Origin: Acanthococcus lagerstroemiae
Taxonomy: Eukaryota; Arthropoda; Insecta; Hemiptera; Eriococcidae
Assembly: GCA_031841125.1 (NCBI GenBank)
Contig: CM063106.1
Coordinates: 73,954,101 to 74,018,100, forward strand
Length of the DNA: 64,000 nt
Direction: 5' to 3'
Shown: positions 1-10,772 of the stretch, in pieces
How the letters are laid out: each line of letters begins with the position of its first letter
Numbering within the stretch: position 1 is the first letter of the stretch
The notes under the pieces: model-generated
Database searches by the model: none
Told to the model about the DNA's origin: nothing
The model's input: only the letters and a program-made list of their open reading frames with translations
Made by a program: the position numbers and the translations under genes

Positions 1-1676
1 GAACCCCATCCACGTCATTTCCTCACAAATTGAAGTCTTTGCACTTTGATGGATTGGGATATAATCAAATGTTTACATTACAAACTGATATAATAATATA
101 ATTGTTCTTTCATAAAATGTTTGAAAAAACATTCTCACTATATCGAATAAAAGATTTTTAATTTTCGAAACCTCGTATATGAACTGTTTTCATCAACCTG
201 AACAAAAGAGTTTAGGAACTTCAGAGTTTTCTATCCGCCCCACCACTCATCCATAAATAACGCGGTAACTAGAGTTCGTCTTCGAAACGTCATCATAAGA
301 TTCGGTCTTTCTTTATGACACATGAACGGGCTCATGCTCATGTGTTACCAGTACGAGTTGGCAAGGCTGAGTAAGTTTAGATGGAAGCAAAAGTCGTTTT
401 GATGCCTATGGATGTGGCACTGATCATTCCGTTTTCACTTAGTCATAAGGCTTCTATCTGGTGAGTGGCTTCTCATTCAGAAAAAAAAAATCCTTACTTG
501 TGCATGTTGCCAAAACTAATACCTTCCTCTAGCTCGTTAATAAGAGTTACTATTTCATTTTAGTTTTCATTGCCTGTTCTTTTTGACAGGGCTCAATTTT
601 AGAGTTGATTTCTCATGCCCGTTACTGCTCAAGTGTAGCTATTTCTTCCATCGAGTTTTTCTTATCCCAACCTAACTGGCGGATCACATATCCAAAAATT
701 TCACCAAAGGCGGAGAAGGTAATTTAAAAAATTCGCAATCAATTTGAAATTTGGTCAAAATTGCAGGTTGTAGTTTTGAAACACTAATTTCACAGTTCTT
801 GGGAGAGTGACCATTACAGTACAAATTTGCATGATGCTTAGGATAACGTTTTAAATCATTCACTTACTTCGTAAATAACGGTTTGAAAATGAACTGTCCG
901 TGACACAACTCGCAAACTGGTGAACAACTTTTCCCCCACTAAATTTCTTCAATTTGTCAATTCACTGATGGGCGACGAATAGCACAACGATTGGGCTCAC
1001 AACTTAGGAGCGCAAGGAGATCATAGAATGTTAGATACGGCAAAAAAAAAAAGATTTAGTTATAGGTACATATTAAGAGGTGAGCCTTGCCATATGACCC
1101 TACCCAGTCAACAGGTTTTCCATGTAAAAATAGGCTACAATGGTAACTTAAACGATATTTTCAAAATAACGGGAATCGACTAAGATTATTAACAGGTGTA
1201 AAACATGGCAAAACAATGAGAGAAGAAGAGAGAGGGTGAGTGTGTGTGAGAGAGAGAAAGAAAGAGAGCGCGATCGAGAGAGACAGTGAGTGAAGGGAAG
1301 AAAAACCATAATAATATTTATATAATAAACTAACTTAGCGTATTTTCAATACGAATATAAAAAATCATCAACGTAACACGTTTATCAAAAAGATTATACG
1401 ATAAAATAAAATGGGAATCAACAAAAAAAATCGTTCGATCACGTTCGATCGAAAAACGGTGCTAAAATGTCAAAATCACCTACACGATTTCTTATACAGC
1501 TAGACGTATATAATTTTTATGTATACTAATAGCGAATAAAAAGTAACAAAAATTAATTGGAATACGAATAACGATATTTAAAATTTAATTATACAAGTTT
1601 AGTATATAATAAAGAGCATTTAGAACGTAATGGAAGACAGTAAAATGATCAAATTAATGAAAAAGGAATATAACTG
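1..1676. other. AT-rich stretch with no recognised gene
   Basis: No coding region, RNA gene or structured repeat was recognised. Positions 1217 to 1304 are a purine-rich GA/GT simple-sequence tract. If the short reading frame ending at 1677 on the minus strand is real, the left part of this stretch would be its 3' untranslated region, but no convincing minus-strand AATAAA was found close to the stop. Confidence 0.5.
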
Positions 1677-1888
1677 CTAGTTGGCGAAGGCGTCTTTCAT
1701 CGGCATGTATATGACTACGATATCGAGTCGGAGTTTTTCAAAAATTGACGAAGTCTCCGTGGTGACGGAGTTGGGTTTTGTAATTCGATATAGCAAGAAA
1801 AGGTCCCCATGGTCCTCGATTCCCTCGCACATCAATTTTAGGGGACGTGCAATCAGCAAACCGAACATGAAAAGCATGTCGTGCAACC
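1677..1888 (-). CDS. possible 3'-terminal exon of an unidentified gene
   Basis: On the minus strand a frame of about 69 codons runs from a possible splice acceptor (a T-rich stretch ending in TAG just above 1888) to a TAG stop at 1677. The peptide starts with a hydrophobic segment (LHDMLFMFGLLIA), has a mixed acidic middle with EGIEDHGDLF, and ends in MPMKDAFAN. Codon use looks protein-like and the local composition is less AT-biased than the flanks. I do not recognise the family. It could be the last exon of a minus-strand gene downstream of the receptor, part of an old mobile element, or a chance frame. The overlapping plus-strand frame of 119 codons shows no family feature and is taken as its shadow. 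Confidence 0.3.
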
Positions 1889-3018
1889 CTACAAAACGTA
1901 GATTTGATCGATACTTGGTCAAATTAAGGACACAAATCATCGCAAAGGTACGGGGGATCCTTTTACGTTATTATTCGTTCAGTGAGCGAGCAGCTGTCAC
2001 CACAAACAAGCTTCACAAAAATATCCATCCGCGAAATTAATATTCCGGTCTTGCGAACAAGACATCACAAAAAACTTGTTCTGAGCCAGTTATCAGGCTA
2101 TGTTACAAATTCCATTAATTACGCGAAATGCGTTTCATATTTCGCCATCTTTTTTTTTTCCTATTTTCCTTTTTTTCAATTCGCCGAAATGTCTCTCGCT
2201 TTTAGGAAAGAAAATCAGATATACTTTTAATTTTAATTTTTCCTTTTGCTTTTTCTTCGCTTTGCTAAAACGGAATTCAAAAATCTAGCGAATTTATTGC
2301 AGTCACGTCGCGAGTAGGCAAAAAATTGGTTAGCATTTTGCTTTTTGTTTTATTATAGGACGATATACATTCTTTTTGAGCCCGGGCTTCGCCTTAAAGT
2401 GTGGCTGCTTGGCTTTTTTGTAAGAATTCGAAATGCAAGGCTAATTCGTCGCTGTATGCCAGGGAGTATTCCGTGTAGCTAGTTTCGATAACATCGAGCG
2501 CAACCGCCGCGATACAAATGTATAAAATTAGAAGCTAATTCGTTTCGTAAACAAGTGGACTGAGGGGGCCGGCGTGGAATTTTTAAATAAAAAAATGAAC
2601 GAACTGCGAGTGAAATAAACATTCGACCTTTTAAAAGCTTTTATAAATATTCAACGAGCTATATAGACGTACAACTTCTATTTATTCTCACGAGATCAGG
2701 TACGGACCTGCAGCGAATGGTTACGCTGTAAGTCTAATTTCCTTCACAGATTTGATACTTCTTTCGGCCGGTGAAAGCGTAACGACCTGAAATATACATT
2801 TTTTCAAGAGCCAGCTTCGCAGAAAAGCAGGTACCTGAGTGTTTTATTCGAGACAGAAACTCATCATCATCATCATCATCAAGCTTTATTTTACAAGTAC
2901 ACTAGGGTGTCCCTTATTTTACAAATTTTCGCCAATCGATTAGGTACGCACTGAAATTTGTTCCAATGGACTTAGAAACTCACCGTACAAAACTTGAGCT
3001 CAATCTAAGGTCATTAAC
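1889..3018. other. T-rich non-coding stretch with (ATC)n microsatellite
   Basis: T-rich DNA without a recognisable gene. A short perfect trinucleotide run of TCA/ATC units lies at 2861 to 2880. The two plus-strand frames near 1982 to 2288 are made mostly of Phe and Ser encoded by T-runs and are not credible genes. Confidence 0.5.
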
Positions 3019-3810
3019 TCGTGGCGCTTGGCATCCACATTGCCACGGTGTGTTCCCGACCTTCTTGTCAGCCTCTTTACTGAGCCTGGCGAACCTCGTC
3101 TACATCATAGACGTCTTATCCTAATAGTCAACTTCCTTTCTCTGCTTGCAGCAAACTGTCACCTTCCCATTCAAAATTTTATTTTAAACAAAAAATGGAG
3201 ATCGTTTGAGTCCTTTCAACGCACCACACAAATTTCACTCTCCCCAGTCCTCCCTCTGAAACTCACCCTTTCAAGATCTCTTCCTTCTGCAAACCTTTTC
3301 CAACCCTCCCCTATGGCCTGTACTTCACTCCATCATTAAACTGCACTTTACTAAATTCGATAAAAATTGTACTGCCCCAACAGTACACCAAAAAGAAATT
3401 CAAACCTCATATCTCCATTTTCCTCTGCCATCTGCTTCACTGGTGGCTCTAAAACCAACTCCTTTGTATCCGATGCTTCCTCTATCAAGATGTTTTTCTA
3501 TTTTAATTTAACGCTCTCTCAGTCCTCTCAATATTTATCGCCTAACTCGCAGAAATCTACCTCTGCGTTACATCCTATTTCCCCCCTCCCTCCTCTATTT
3601 TCCCCTAAACGGATTCTCTTAGCTCACTATCATCCATCAGGTACCTCTATCACCCCAACGCCCCTTGTTCAACGCATTCACATCTTACATAGCTGTCGCT
3701 ATACCCCAAGACCACATAGCCCCCCTTTTTGGAAATTTTTCGAAAACGGCAATTTCAGTTCTTAGCTCAGTTACAGCTCTTGCTGTCGTCGGCGTAGCTC
3801 AGCGGATCAA
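3019..3810 (+). pseudogene. degenerate non-LTR retrotransposon: RT tail and RNase H remnant
   Basis: Two plus-strand reading-frame pieces in the correct order look like the 3' part of a jockey/I-type LINE. The first (3028 to 3339) carries a segment with EPGEPRLHHRRLILIVNFLS, the pattern seen just after the palm of insect non-LTR reverse transcriptases, where a V/EAGEPPL..RR motif precedes the last conserved block. The second (3367 to 3765) contains FTGGSKTNSFV, matching the first catalytic block of LINE RNase H domains (TDGSK), but the catalytic Asp is replaced by Gly. Stops and frame changes separate the pieces, and no poly-A or repeat tail is clear. It is an inactivated, truncated copy. The family assignment is by motif only. 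Confidence 0.6.
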
Positions 3811-3854
3811 AAAAAGAATTCGCGATCATTTTGAAGGCTACATTATGGTGGCTC

Positions 3855-3905
3855 TTAATTTCTACTTTTGATTTTTTTAGTAGGCTACCACCTACATCGG
3901 TTCCA
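3855..3905. repeat. short dispersed motif, copy 1 (second copy 5010..5062)
   Basis: A T-rich block followed by GTAGGCTACCACCTACATCG is repeated imperfectly near 5010 to 5062 as GGGCTACCCCCAGATCGG, both preceded by TTTTGATTTTTT-like sequence and followed by GTTCC. The two copies sit in direct orientation about 1.15 kb apart, flanking the left arm of the fold-back element. They may be the remains of a terminal repeat or of two insertions of one family. Confidence 0.4.
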
Positions 3906-4016
3906 AATATTTGAATAAAAATTACATAATTTGAGCAGAATCGGGAAAAGTAGACCCGTACCACAAAGCAGGAGAAGTTCTCATAGAAATTCTCACTAGT
4001 TAGTGGAATTTGAGAG

Positions 4017-6715
4017 AGACTACGAACCTAAAAGTGATTTTCTTCCACAATTTGAGAGTTTAAGGGTTACTAAATTCATCTCAGAGGGTATCTCCCCCTT
4101 CTCTCAATTTTTCAAGCTCCACGTGGGGCTAATTTCCAGTTACTCTTATTTCCCTCAACTTCCGAGTTCTTTACATCGACAGAATTTTTTGGATTGCTGA
4201 ATTCATTTTAGTTCTTTCTCCGCTTCCTTCAACCTTCGAGTCTCTACAGAGGGACTAATATTCAATTACTCCAATTTTTCCGATTTCCAAGTTCTTCACA
4301 TCGATAGTATGGTTTTTTGGGTCACTGAAATTCATTTCAGGGATCATTATCTCCCTCTCTCAATGCTCCACAGGGAGCTAATCTTAAATTACACAAACGT
4401 TTCCAATTTTCAAGTTCTTTCTCTATTAGTAGGATTTTCCGAGCCTTTGAATCCGTGTATGGGTTCTTTTTTCCCCTGATTTCAACCCCTCAAGCTCCAC
4501 AGGTGGCTAATCTGTGACTACTTCAATTTTCACATTGTTTGTATTGAAACTGGGTTTCTTGAGTTGCTAAATTTATGTCTGGAGCGTTTCTTTCTCCTTC
4601 CAAGCCTTCAGGATTCAAATGGGAGAGGGGGCTAGCATTAACTAATATCAGTTCCAAATGGTCTTTTAGATCACTGAATCTAAGTTTGAAGAAATTCTAC
4701 ATCTAACTTCTTTTTTTTTTTTTCAGACTCATCGTAATCCTATAATACACGCCGCGCTCTCGCTTGTAAATTTGATTGCATTCAGTCAAGGTCATTCGCT
4801 TGACTTAATACCGTACACAAAACGAGAATCAGTTTTTGCAGGGTTGAAGTTTACCAAAGTTAAGAAGATGTATCACATCGAATTCAGACACGGTATTTTC
4901 ATACATCGTTGATTTTGAATGCTACAAGATACATTGGGACGGGCAGCCTAATATGTTCCCTTCCTCATCTGGTCTCTAACAGAAATAATTAGCACTCATT
5001 AGAGTGATCCTTATTTTCAATTTTTTAATGGGCTACCCCCAGATCGGTTCCCTGAGTCGAGAAAACCATTTTCTGGGAAATGTTTCAGTGAAAAAGGAAC
5101 TTTTATTTCAGAGACGTCAAAAGAGTCAAAAGTTGCCCCTCAAAGGCCACTGAAATGACTTGAAAAAGTCAAATGATGCTAAAGGAAGGTCGAATGCCGC
5201 GATCGAGAGTCAACTCAAAAGTTTGAAATTTGAGATTCTCAAAGCTAAATGGACCCCGGAAAGTAAGACTGTACTACATATACATATTGTTGTTCTGCTA
5301 AGAATTAATTTTTTATATAATTAAAATGCACTATGTATAACTCATTCATATAATATTGTCTAATGTGGTACTCCTTCTTCATTTTCAGGTTAGGAACCCA
5401 CAAAACCTTATGCATTCAATATACTTGGAGAATTTTGAAACTGAATTAAGAGCAGATTAGCCCCCTGCGGAGCCTCAATTGTGAAAAGGAGGAGAATTAC
5501 GACACCTACAATGGATTTAGAAGTTCAAAGAAACCGTACTATCGACGTAAAGAACTTGTAGATCGAGGTAATTGGAGTAATTGAAGACTAGCCTCTCGTG
5601 AAGCCTCAGGGGTAGAGGACAGAAAGATTATAATTATTATAATAACAATAATCTTTTTCTAATTTGTGGTCTCAGCCCGAGCCCTGGAATCTGCCCTTTC
5701 TTCAAGCATTACCTCAGAGACGTCGGGAGGCTCTCAGGGCTGTCTTCACCTTCTTATTTTTTTGCCAGAAAACCGGCCTAGGTCGAAATCTGGCGAGTTG
5801 CTACGTGGGTTTGAACCTGGGACCTCCGGATCCCGAGACCAGCGTGCTATCCACTCTGTTCTTTGCCACCCTTCCCCACGTGGTCACAACTCTCCTGTCA
5901 ATTTCGTCCGGCCACCTGGTTGCTGGTCTCCCCTTTTTCCTCATGCTTCCGTACGGAGTCCAGTCAGTCAGTCTTTGATGCCATTTGTCATGCTTTTCCC
6001 TGGCTAAAGTGTCTTGCGTACCTGAATTTTAGTTTTTTAAGATAGAACCTCTGAAATGGATTCAGCGACCCAAAAACTCTATTATTGATGTAAAGAACGC
6101 AGAAATTATGAGACATTGGAGTAACAAGAAATTAACTAACCGTAGAGATTGAATGGCTTATAGAAGGGGGCTAACCACTTAAATGAATTCAGCGATCCTT
6201 GAAACCTCCATCTGAGAAAGCAACTAATAAGCTAAGCCTATACGGGGAGGCTCATGAATGGATTCAAAGACTCACAAAACCTTACTAATAATAAAAGAGT
6301 AAAAAACTTGAAAATTGGAAAAATTTGAGTAATTGGAGATAAGCTACGTGTGGAGACTTCTGGGTGATGGAGAGGGAGAAAATAATCTCGGAAAAAGATT
6401 CAGGAATTCAAAACCCATACTATCGACTTAGGAGACTTGGGAATCGAAGAAATAGGAGTAACTGAATACCAACCCATTGTGGAGACTCAAAGAATGAAAG
6501 AAGAAGAGAAAAAACTGAAATGGCTTAAGCAACCCAAAAAATCCTACTGTCGAGGAGAAGAACACAGAAATTGAGAGAAGTAGGAGTCGTCGAAAATTAG
6601 CCCCTCGTGGAGTTTAAAGGGTCGAGAGAAACGGAAAATAACCCCAGATGAAAATCAGCGACCCTTAAGACCCCAATTTGAAAGAGAAAATCACTTTTAG
6701 GCTCGTACGGGGAAG
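4017..6715. mobile_element. fold-back element 1: inverted arms of ~125-bp degenerate tandem units
   Basis: The left arm (about 4017 to 4700) is built of units of roughly 125 bp. Each contains a GCTCCAC..GGGGCTAAT block, TTACTCCAATTTTTCC, AAGTTCTTCACATCGATAGT, then GGTCACTGAATTCATTTCAG. The right arm (about 5430 to 6715) is built of the reverse complement of the same unit: ATTCAGCGACCCAAAAA, CTATTATTGATGTAAAGAAC, TGGAGTAATTGAAG, ATTAGCCCCTCGTGGAG. The outermost matching block is CCTAAAAGTGATTTTCT at 4029 and its complement near 6690. The centre (4700 to 5430) is non-repetitive and AT-rich, with a poly-T run at 4711. No transposase frame is present. Structure matches a Foldback-type non-autonomous DNA transposon, with a SINE later inserted in the right arm. 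Exact ends and the target duplication were not resolved. Confidence 0.7.
5648..5872 (-). mobile_element. tRNA-derived SINE, family 1, copy 1
   Basis: Read on the minus strand this copy begins with a degraded A-box (AGAACAGAGTGG), a CGGGATCCGGAGGTCCCAGG block and a B-box like GGTTCAAACCC. It then has a conserved body with ATTTCGACCTAGGCCGG, GACGTCTCTGAGGTAATGCT and GATTCCAGGGCTCGGGCTGA, and ends in AAATTAGAAAAAGATT. The same order occurs at 26546..26738 and 57022..57225. It sits in the right arm of fold-back element 1, so it is younger than that element. The plus-strand frames covering it are not genes. Confidence 0.8.
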
Positions 6716-7566
6716 CTTCTCCAGCGACTAAAACTCAGTTTCTAAAAATCAATGTGAATTCCTATACGAACTTCTCGCTTCGCGGCCCGGGTTCGACCTT
6801 TTCAGTTTTTTGTAAGAACAGAAATAAGCCCGGAATTACTCGTACGTCTGTGCGTGGTCCAGTGCTATGTACTATCCAAGCTCTTTTCCAAAATGGCCTA
6901 AGTAAGTTTTTGTCAAACGTGAGTTTGACGTGCCATTTCGTGGTACAAAATATAAGGTAAATTTCCCTCCATTCAGGCTCCTTCTGTTCCAGCATTACCA
7001 GGGATTAAAAAAGTGATTGGTTTTCAGTGAGGCCCAAATCGAAAGTCTTTCAGAGTAACACAATGTCAAAACATGTGAAACTGATTTTGAGTTCCTGCTG
7101 TATATTGTAGTAATGCCAGAAATTTCAATTTTTCAATAAACTCAATAAAAAGGAAGTCAATTTTTACAACAGTAAAGTGTAAAAAAAAAAGAGTAAATTT
7201 TGACAATTGAGCAGCATAATGTACAACTTATTATGGTGAAAATTACACGTTATATCAGCTGGAAACCTATTGAACACATTTTATTCTTCCAAAAAGGTCT
7301 GAATCAAGGAGTTTCCAATTTCAGTGCCTTGTAACCTTCGAAATAACAATTTTTCACGAGTAATTTTTATGAATTAGTTAGATATAACAATCACAAACAT
7401 TTTCTAGTTTTTGCCAAGCAAAACGTGGCAGAGAGTACGGAGGAAGATAGTTATTATCGTATTTTGAAAAATCACCTTTTTTTGACTTAGGATACTTTGG
7501 AAAAGAGCTCTTCCCTGGACTCTATATAAGACAATGGGGACTAAAATAGACCGTTGGAAATGTATA
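6716..7566. other. no recognised gene or element
   Basis: AT-rich unassigned DNA between the two fold-back elements. A G/C-richer patch at 6775 to 6800 (TCGCTTCGCGGCCCGGGTTC) resembles the B-box end of a tRNA-like sequence, but no A-box is seen at a suitable distance. The final ~75 bases before the second fold-back element form an open frame on the plus strand that joins the reverse transcriptase frame beyond that element (see findings). Confidence 0.4.
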
Positions 7567-7666
7567 CAGGGTTAGTCTGTTTTCCTTCCGCCGTAGGAAA
7601 ACGTAATTTTTCACGAAACCAGGTGCTCGTTGTTTTGCCAGGCGATCGGTCTCTTCGACAATATTT

Positions 7667-7677
7667 TCACGGGAAAT
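7667..7677. repeat. 11-bp target site duplication, left copy
   Basis: TCACGGGAAAT at 7667..7677 is repeated exactly at 8129..8139 and brackets the nested SINE. Without the insert the left arm continues as CACGGGAAATATTCGG, matching the opposite arm of fold-back element 2, whose complement reads CATGGGAAATATTCGG. Confidence 0.85.
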
Positions 7678-8128
7678 CATAAATAATAAATACAGCCTCG
7701 AAACAGATGTTTCGGTCCATCCATTGGGACATAGGCCTCATTGATCAATTATTTTGATACAAGGGTTATAGTCTAATTTTCCTTGGTGACAAGCCATTAC
7801 TGGGGAATGGTTATGAAAGAGTTTTCCTTCTTTATAAGGGGCATGCAACCTGCATGGCATATCAGACTATTCAGGTGTTAGTAGTCTATAGGTGTGGCTA
7901 ACCCAATTGTAGCCTTTTTGAATTCCGGCGGAACAAGGAAATTGAACTCTACCTCTTGCTACAGTTGGTGTGGCTTGGTCGGATGTTAAAGTTGTTCATA
8001 TATTCTTGTATTCTGTTATTTTCTTATCATGTTTTTAATCTTCGCAATTCGCCTTCCATGCTGGGATTCGAAACCGCGTTCCGTGGTTTAGGAGGCAGCG
8101 TTCGAATCCACTCGGCCACCAAGCCACC
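7678..8128 (-). mobile_element. tRNA-derived SINE, family 2, nested in fold-back element 2
   Basis: On the minus strand the element opens GGTGGCTTGGTGGCCGAGTG, with a perfect pol III A-box (TGGCCGAGTGG, 8108..8118). It continues to a B-box (GGTTTCGAATCCC, 8063..8075) separated by a variable-loop-like insert, as in Leu/Ser tRNAs. A tRNA-unrelated body of about 380 bp follows and ends in an A/T-rich tail read as TATTTATTATTTATG. An exact 11-bp duplication brackets it. It is distinct in body sequence from the family 1 SINEs. The plus-strand frame at 7956..8204 lies across it and is not a gene. Confidence 0.85.
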
Positions 8129-8139
8129 TCACGGGAAAT
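8129..8139. repeat. 11-bp target site duplication, right copy
   Basis: Second copy of TCACGGGAAAT, at the head side of the nested SINE. After it, fold-back element 2 resumes. Confidence 0.85.
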
Positions 8140-9580
8140 ATTCGGGGAAAACTTTGACGGCTTTTGAAGAATTTTATCAAGAATTTTCAGGAAAAATTTT
8201 CTAAATCTCCGAAGAATTTCCTCGAAAATCTCCAGGAAAATTTTCCGATAATTTTTAAAGAATTGCATCGGAAATTTTCGGAAAACCACTCCGATAATTT
8301 CCGAAGAACCGCAACGAAAATTGTTAGAAAAAATTTCCAATGTTTTCCAAGAAAGTTCATCAGCATTCTTCGAGAAAATTTCCTGACAATTTTTGAAGAA
8401 TTTCATAAAAAATATTCAGAGAAAAACTTCGATGGTTTCTGATGAATTTCACTGTAAATCTTCGGAAAAATTCTTGGATGATCTCAAAGCAATTTCATTG
8501 GAAATTTTCGGGAAAAATTTCCAATAATTTCGGAAATCTGTATAAAAAAATCTCCATTGTTTTCCAAAAAATTTCATAAAAATTCTCCGAGAAAATTTCC
8601 TGATAATTTTTGAAGAATTTTATCGAAAGCACTCGGGGAATAAGACCAAGAGATTTTTAAATAATTGTACCGAAAATCTTGAGAAAAGCCTTCGATTATT
8701 TCCAAGAAAATTCATGAAAAATATTTGGGCCTATGCCTTTGGTTTTCAAAGATTATTTCTGAAGAACTTTATCAAAAATATTAAGGGTAAATTTCCGATC
8801 ATTTTCAATGAATTTTATCGGATATCATTGAAAAACATTGTCCGATGATCTTAAGAGAAATTTGTAGGAAATTTTAGCACAACTCTCCAATTATTCCAAA
8901 GGATTTCATCGGAAATAATTGAGAAGTACCGTCGATGATTCTTGAAGGTTTTCTTCAGAAACAGCTTTCCTGGAAAACATTGGAGATTTTTTCTAAAAAT
9001 TTTCGATGGGATTCTCCGGGAATTATCGAACTTGTTTTCCTAAAATTTCCGATGCAATTCTTTAACAACTATCGGAAAATTTTCCCGAAGATTTTTGAGG
9101 AAATTCTTTGAAAACACTTGACTTTCTTCTGAATATTTCCGATGAAATTTTACGAAAATCATGACATTTTTCCTCAAATATGTCGGATTAATTCCTCAAA
9201 AATTATTGCGGATTTTCCCCGAACATGTTTGACGAAAATCACGGAAAAGCATCAAAGTTTTTCTAAGGATGTCCTTCAGAAATCATCAGAGATACATCTC
9301 GATGATTCTTGATAAAATTTTTTGGAAATTCGTTGAAAATTATCGTAAATCTTTCCTGACTAGGAGATTTTTCTCGAAGATTTTCGATGAAATTCTTCGG
9401 AGATTTAAAAAACTTTTCCTGAAGATTCTTAATAAAATTCTTCAAAAGCCATCGGAGTTCTCTCCGAATATTTCCCATGAAATTCCTGTCGAAGAGACCG
9501 CTCGTCTGGCGAAACAACGTGCACCTGGTTCTGCGAGAAACTAGTTTTCCTATGGCGGAAGTAAAACCGACTAACCCTGT

Positions 9581-10249
9581 ACAGATTACTACTTAAGATA
9601 TCATGGACACAGAGAAATCACCAGCGCGGAAGTCCTGCAGCAGATTGGCAGAAACGCAAAAGTTTTATTGGCTATGATAAAGGAGCGCAAACTACAGGAC
9701 TTGAGGTCACGTCTGGGAAACTACTTTGCAAGGCCACACTTAGTTAAAATTTACAAGGCCCTATACGAGTCAGTACTAAGATACGGAATTATACTTTGGG
9801 GAAACGCTGCCAGCCTGCATCTCGAACCCATCAGAGTTTTGCAAAGAAAAACAGTGAGGAACATCTATGGACCGGAAGGGTTAAATGAAGCAAAAAGCAC
9901 GCAAAAGAAATTTAATGAGTTGGGCATATACACAATCGATGAGCTATACACACTGGTTGGGTGCACATACGTTGTAAGTCATCCGGAACAGTTTGATACC
10001 CACAAACGCACAGGTAGGACGAGGGCAGGGTCGGAAGTGTTGCTGGCACAGCCGGAGTACATCAAGGAAAGCTGTAGGAAACAATTTGAATATGAACTCC
10101 CCAAGCAATTCAACGCACTGCCCCTATCCATACGCAACCTTAGTAACCTTACGGCGGAACCTCAGCACCTTGACCCCAGGGAGAAGATAAAAAAGGTCAA
10201 AAAATTCAAAAACGAAGTGGGTGCCTTTCTCCAAGCGAAAATGCAGTAG
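9581..10249 (+). pseudogene. 3' fragment of a non-LTR retrotransposon reverse transcriptase
   Basis: An open frame of about 222 codons runs to a TAG stop at 10249. It begins exactly at the right edge of fold-back element 2, so no natural start is present. The block PHLVKIYKALYESVLRYGII followed by LWGN, then a heptad of L-E-P-I-R-V-L-Q-R-K, is the hallmark of the thumb/C-terminal region of LINE reverse transcriptases (family members have H..L.YGI..WG and LQ.K..R). Catalytic palm motifs and the endonuclease are absent. It continues through a 3' untranslated part to an (ATT)n tail at 10724..10770. Either the LINE was 5'-truncated on insertion, or the fold-back element inserted into it. The frame itself has no internal stop, so the copy is younger than the 3-kb LINE remnant. 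Confidence 0.8.
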
Positions 10250-10724
10250 TGACAAGGTAGTGAGTGGAAGCAGCAGTGGAGGCGCGCGTGCGCCGGTTAC
10301 CTATCACTACTTTTACTACCCATTACTATCCATTACCGTACCTATTGTTTCTCCATCGCTCCCATTGTTTCTCCATCGTCCATTGTTTCTTCCCCTGTTC
10401 TCTTATATTTTTGATGTTGTTATTCTGCTGTTATTATTTTGTTACTTTACTTTACTGTTGTTATTTATTACTTTTGTTGTTATCTTTCCTGTTCCATTTC
10501 TGCAGGTTGGTATACCTGTTTATTGGCAAATTTGTATTGTGTTACCGTGATTTATTTTTATTTTTATTATGTTATCTATACTGGGATCCATTTTCATGTC
10601 CAATTTGTCTGATTTAATGCATGTTTATTACGTAGTACTCACATACACTGACCCCCATTCGGGCCAATTAGGCCATTGGGGGGTCAGACCAATGTTAAAA
10701 CTCGAAGTATCATTTTTGAAAATA

Positions 10725-10770
<46 letters not shown>
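10250..10770 (+). mobile_element. LINE 3' untranslated part with (ATT)n tail
   Basis: Follows directly on the reverse transcriptase stop. It includes T-rich sequence and a CCCCCATTCGGGCC / GGCCATTGGGGGG inverted block (10651..10683) and ends in about 15 ATT units (10724..10770). A trinucleotide tail of this kind is usual at the 3' end of I- and related-clade LINEs. The reading frames here, rich in Leu, Phe and Tyr, come from simple sequence. Confidence 0.6.

Positions 10771-10772
<2 letters not shown>

Larger units (their letters stand above)
7567..9579. mobile_element. fold-back element 2: TA target duplication, arms of ~45-bp tandem repeats
   Basis: The element starts CAGGGTTAGTCTGTTTTCCT at 7567 and ends with the complement of CAGGGTTAGTCGGTTTTACT at 9579, flanked on both sides by TA. 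The terminal inverted repeats are about 110 bp and well conserved. Inside them each arm is made of degenerate ~45-bp units of the type GAAGAATTTCATCGAAAATT, AAATTTCCGATAATTT. The strand polarity flips near 8900, so the whole element is a giant imperfect palindrome. Short open frames on both strands share a Lys-, Phe- and Ile-rich repeat peptide, which is a by-product of the repeat. No transposase is encoded. TA duplication and the CAGGG end suggest mobilisation by a Tc1/mariner-type enzyme. Net length without the nested SINE is about 1.55 kb. Confidence 0.85.

Noticed and set aside
3785..3830. tRNA-like word GGCGTAGCTCAGCGGATC
   Set aside because: A good A-box match, but no B-box at a workable distance and no cloverleaf can be drawn.
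5664..6045. Overlapping plus-strand frames of 104, 113 and 60 codons
   Set aside because: They lie across SINE copy 1 and its flank, in several frames with no domain.
8035..8406. 123-codon minus frame and 9269..9544 plus frame sharing a Lys/Phe/Ile repeat peptide
   Set aside because: They share the peptide because the DNA is an inverted repeat; both are by-products of fold-back element 2.
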